From Opitutia bacterium UBA7441 (GTDB lineage Bacteria; Verrucomicrobiota; Verrucomicrobiia; Opitutales; Coraliomargaritaceae), in assembly GCA_002480015.1 (NCBI GenBank), contig DLQD01000036.1:15578-30541 (forward strand): a stretch of 14,964 bases of DNA, read 5' to 3'. Below are positions 14,620-14,964 of the stretch, piece by piece (positions within the stretch are counted from its first letter, which is position 1; each line of letters begins with the position of its first letter). The notes below the pieces were generated by a model. The model saw only the letters and a list, made by a program, of their open reading frames with translations. It made no database searches and was not told where the DNA came from. A program made the translations under genes and the position numbers.

Positions 14620-14964
14620 ATGAAAATTTCCTACAACTGGCTCAAAAACTACATCGAACTCGATCCCGTCGAGCACTCACCCGAAGTGTTGGCTGAAGTC
14701 TTGCCGCTGCTTGGCTTTGATATCGAAGAATACGAGAAGCTGGGACCGCCCCAACTCGACAACGTCGTCGTCGGCGAAGTCCTTGAATACGTCCAGCACC
14801 CGGACGCCGACCGCCTGCGCTGCTGTAAGGTGTCCACGGGCAAAGAGGGCGTAGTCCACGACATCGTCTGCGGTGCCAGGAACTTCACCCAGGGTGATAA
14901 GGTCATGGTCGCGCTGCCCGGCGCCGTCCTCCCCGGCGATTTCAAGATCAAAGCCTCCAAGCTG
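14620..14964 (+). CDS. pheT: Phenylalanyl-tRNA synthetase beta subunit (5' part; runs off the window)
   Basis: The frame from the ATG at 14620 stays open to the window end, giving the first 115 codons. It begins MKISYNWLKNYIEL, the standard PheT N-terminus. It continues into the EMAP/tRNA-binding OB-fold at about 48-115, with VGEVLEYVQHPDADRLRCC, IVCGARNF and VMVALPGAVLPGDFKIKASKL-type signatures in family order. PheT forms the alpha2-beta2 complex with PheS, holds the editing site for mischarged Tyr and contacts tRNA. The ATG has no Shine-Dalgarno; a TATACT hexamer lies three bases upstream. The 118 bp spacing from pheS and the intervening inverted repeat raise the chance of different expression of the two subunits. 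Identification is secure. Confidence 0.95.
   Translation, partial: MKISYNWLKNYIELDPVEHSPEVLAEVLPLLGFDIEEYEKLGPPQLDNVVVGEVLEYVQHPDADRLRCCKVSTGKEGVVHDIVCGARNFTQGDKVMVALPGAVLPGDFKIKASKL

Overview
The window is chromosomal and dense with housekeeping genes. GC content looks moderate to slightly high. Family signatures, gene order and start-site style suggest a Verrucomicrobiota-type bacterium, perhaps a marine Opitutae/Puniceicoccales relative. That assignment is an inference from protein style, from mostly Shine-Dalgarno-less starts, and from a CCACGGAT-type intergenic repeat. There is no rRNA or other direct taxonomic marker.

Layout, left to right. (1) Positions 1-2947, minus strand: ileS, followed downstream by the first 29 codons of a Lys/Ala-rich protein that runs off the left edge. 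(2) Positions 3089-6484, plus strand: a CaCA-family Na+/Ca2+ antiporter, gpmI (cofactor-independent phosphoglycerate mutase) and the ribosome-assembly GTPase yihA/ysxC (engB). (3) Positions 6552-9283, minus strand and convergent with engB: a compact three-gene envelope cluster. In transcription order it holds an exported NlpI-like TPR protein, an exported C39-like cysteine peptidase starting at GTG, and a rhomboid-like membrane protein that lacks the catalytic serine motif and ends in a zinc-ribbon-like tail. (4) Positions 9504-10664, minus strand: a GT4 glycosyltransferase. (5) Positions 10810-13156, plus strand: a translationally coupled trio with two ATGA stop/start overlaps, made of a metallo-beta-lactamase-fold hydrolase, ribD and the dITP/XTP pyrophosphatase rdgB. 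(6) Positions 13157-13460: a gap of about 300 bp with no convincing gene. (7) Positions 13461 to the right edge, plus strand: pheS and the start of pheT, separated by a nested inverted repeat built from CCACGGAT units.

Most of the window serves translation (ileS, pheS, pheT, engB), central metabolism (gpmI, ribD) and nucleotide-pool cleaning (rdgB). No mobile element, CRISPR array, tRNA, rRNA or phage gene was recognised. The best candidate for something not well described is the TPR / C39-like peptidase / serine-less rhomboid cluster. Next are the repeat between pheS and pheT, and the IleRS C-terminal zinc knuckle that keeps only two of four cysteines.
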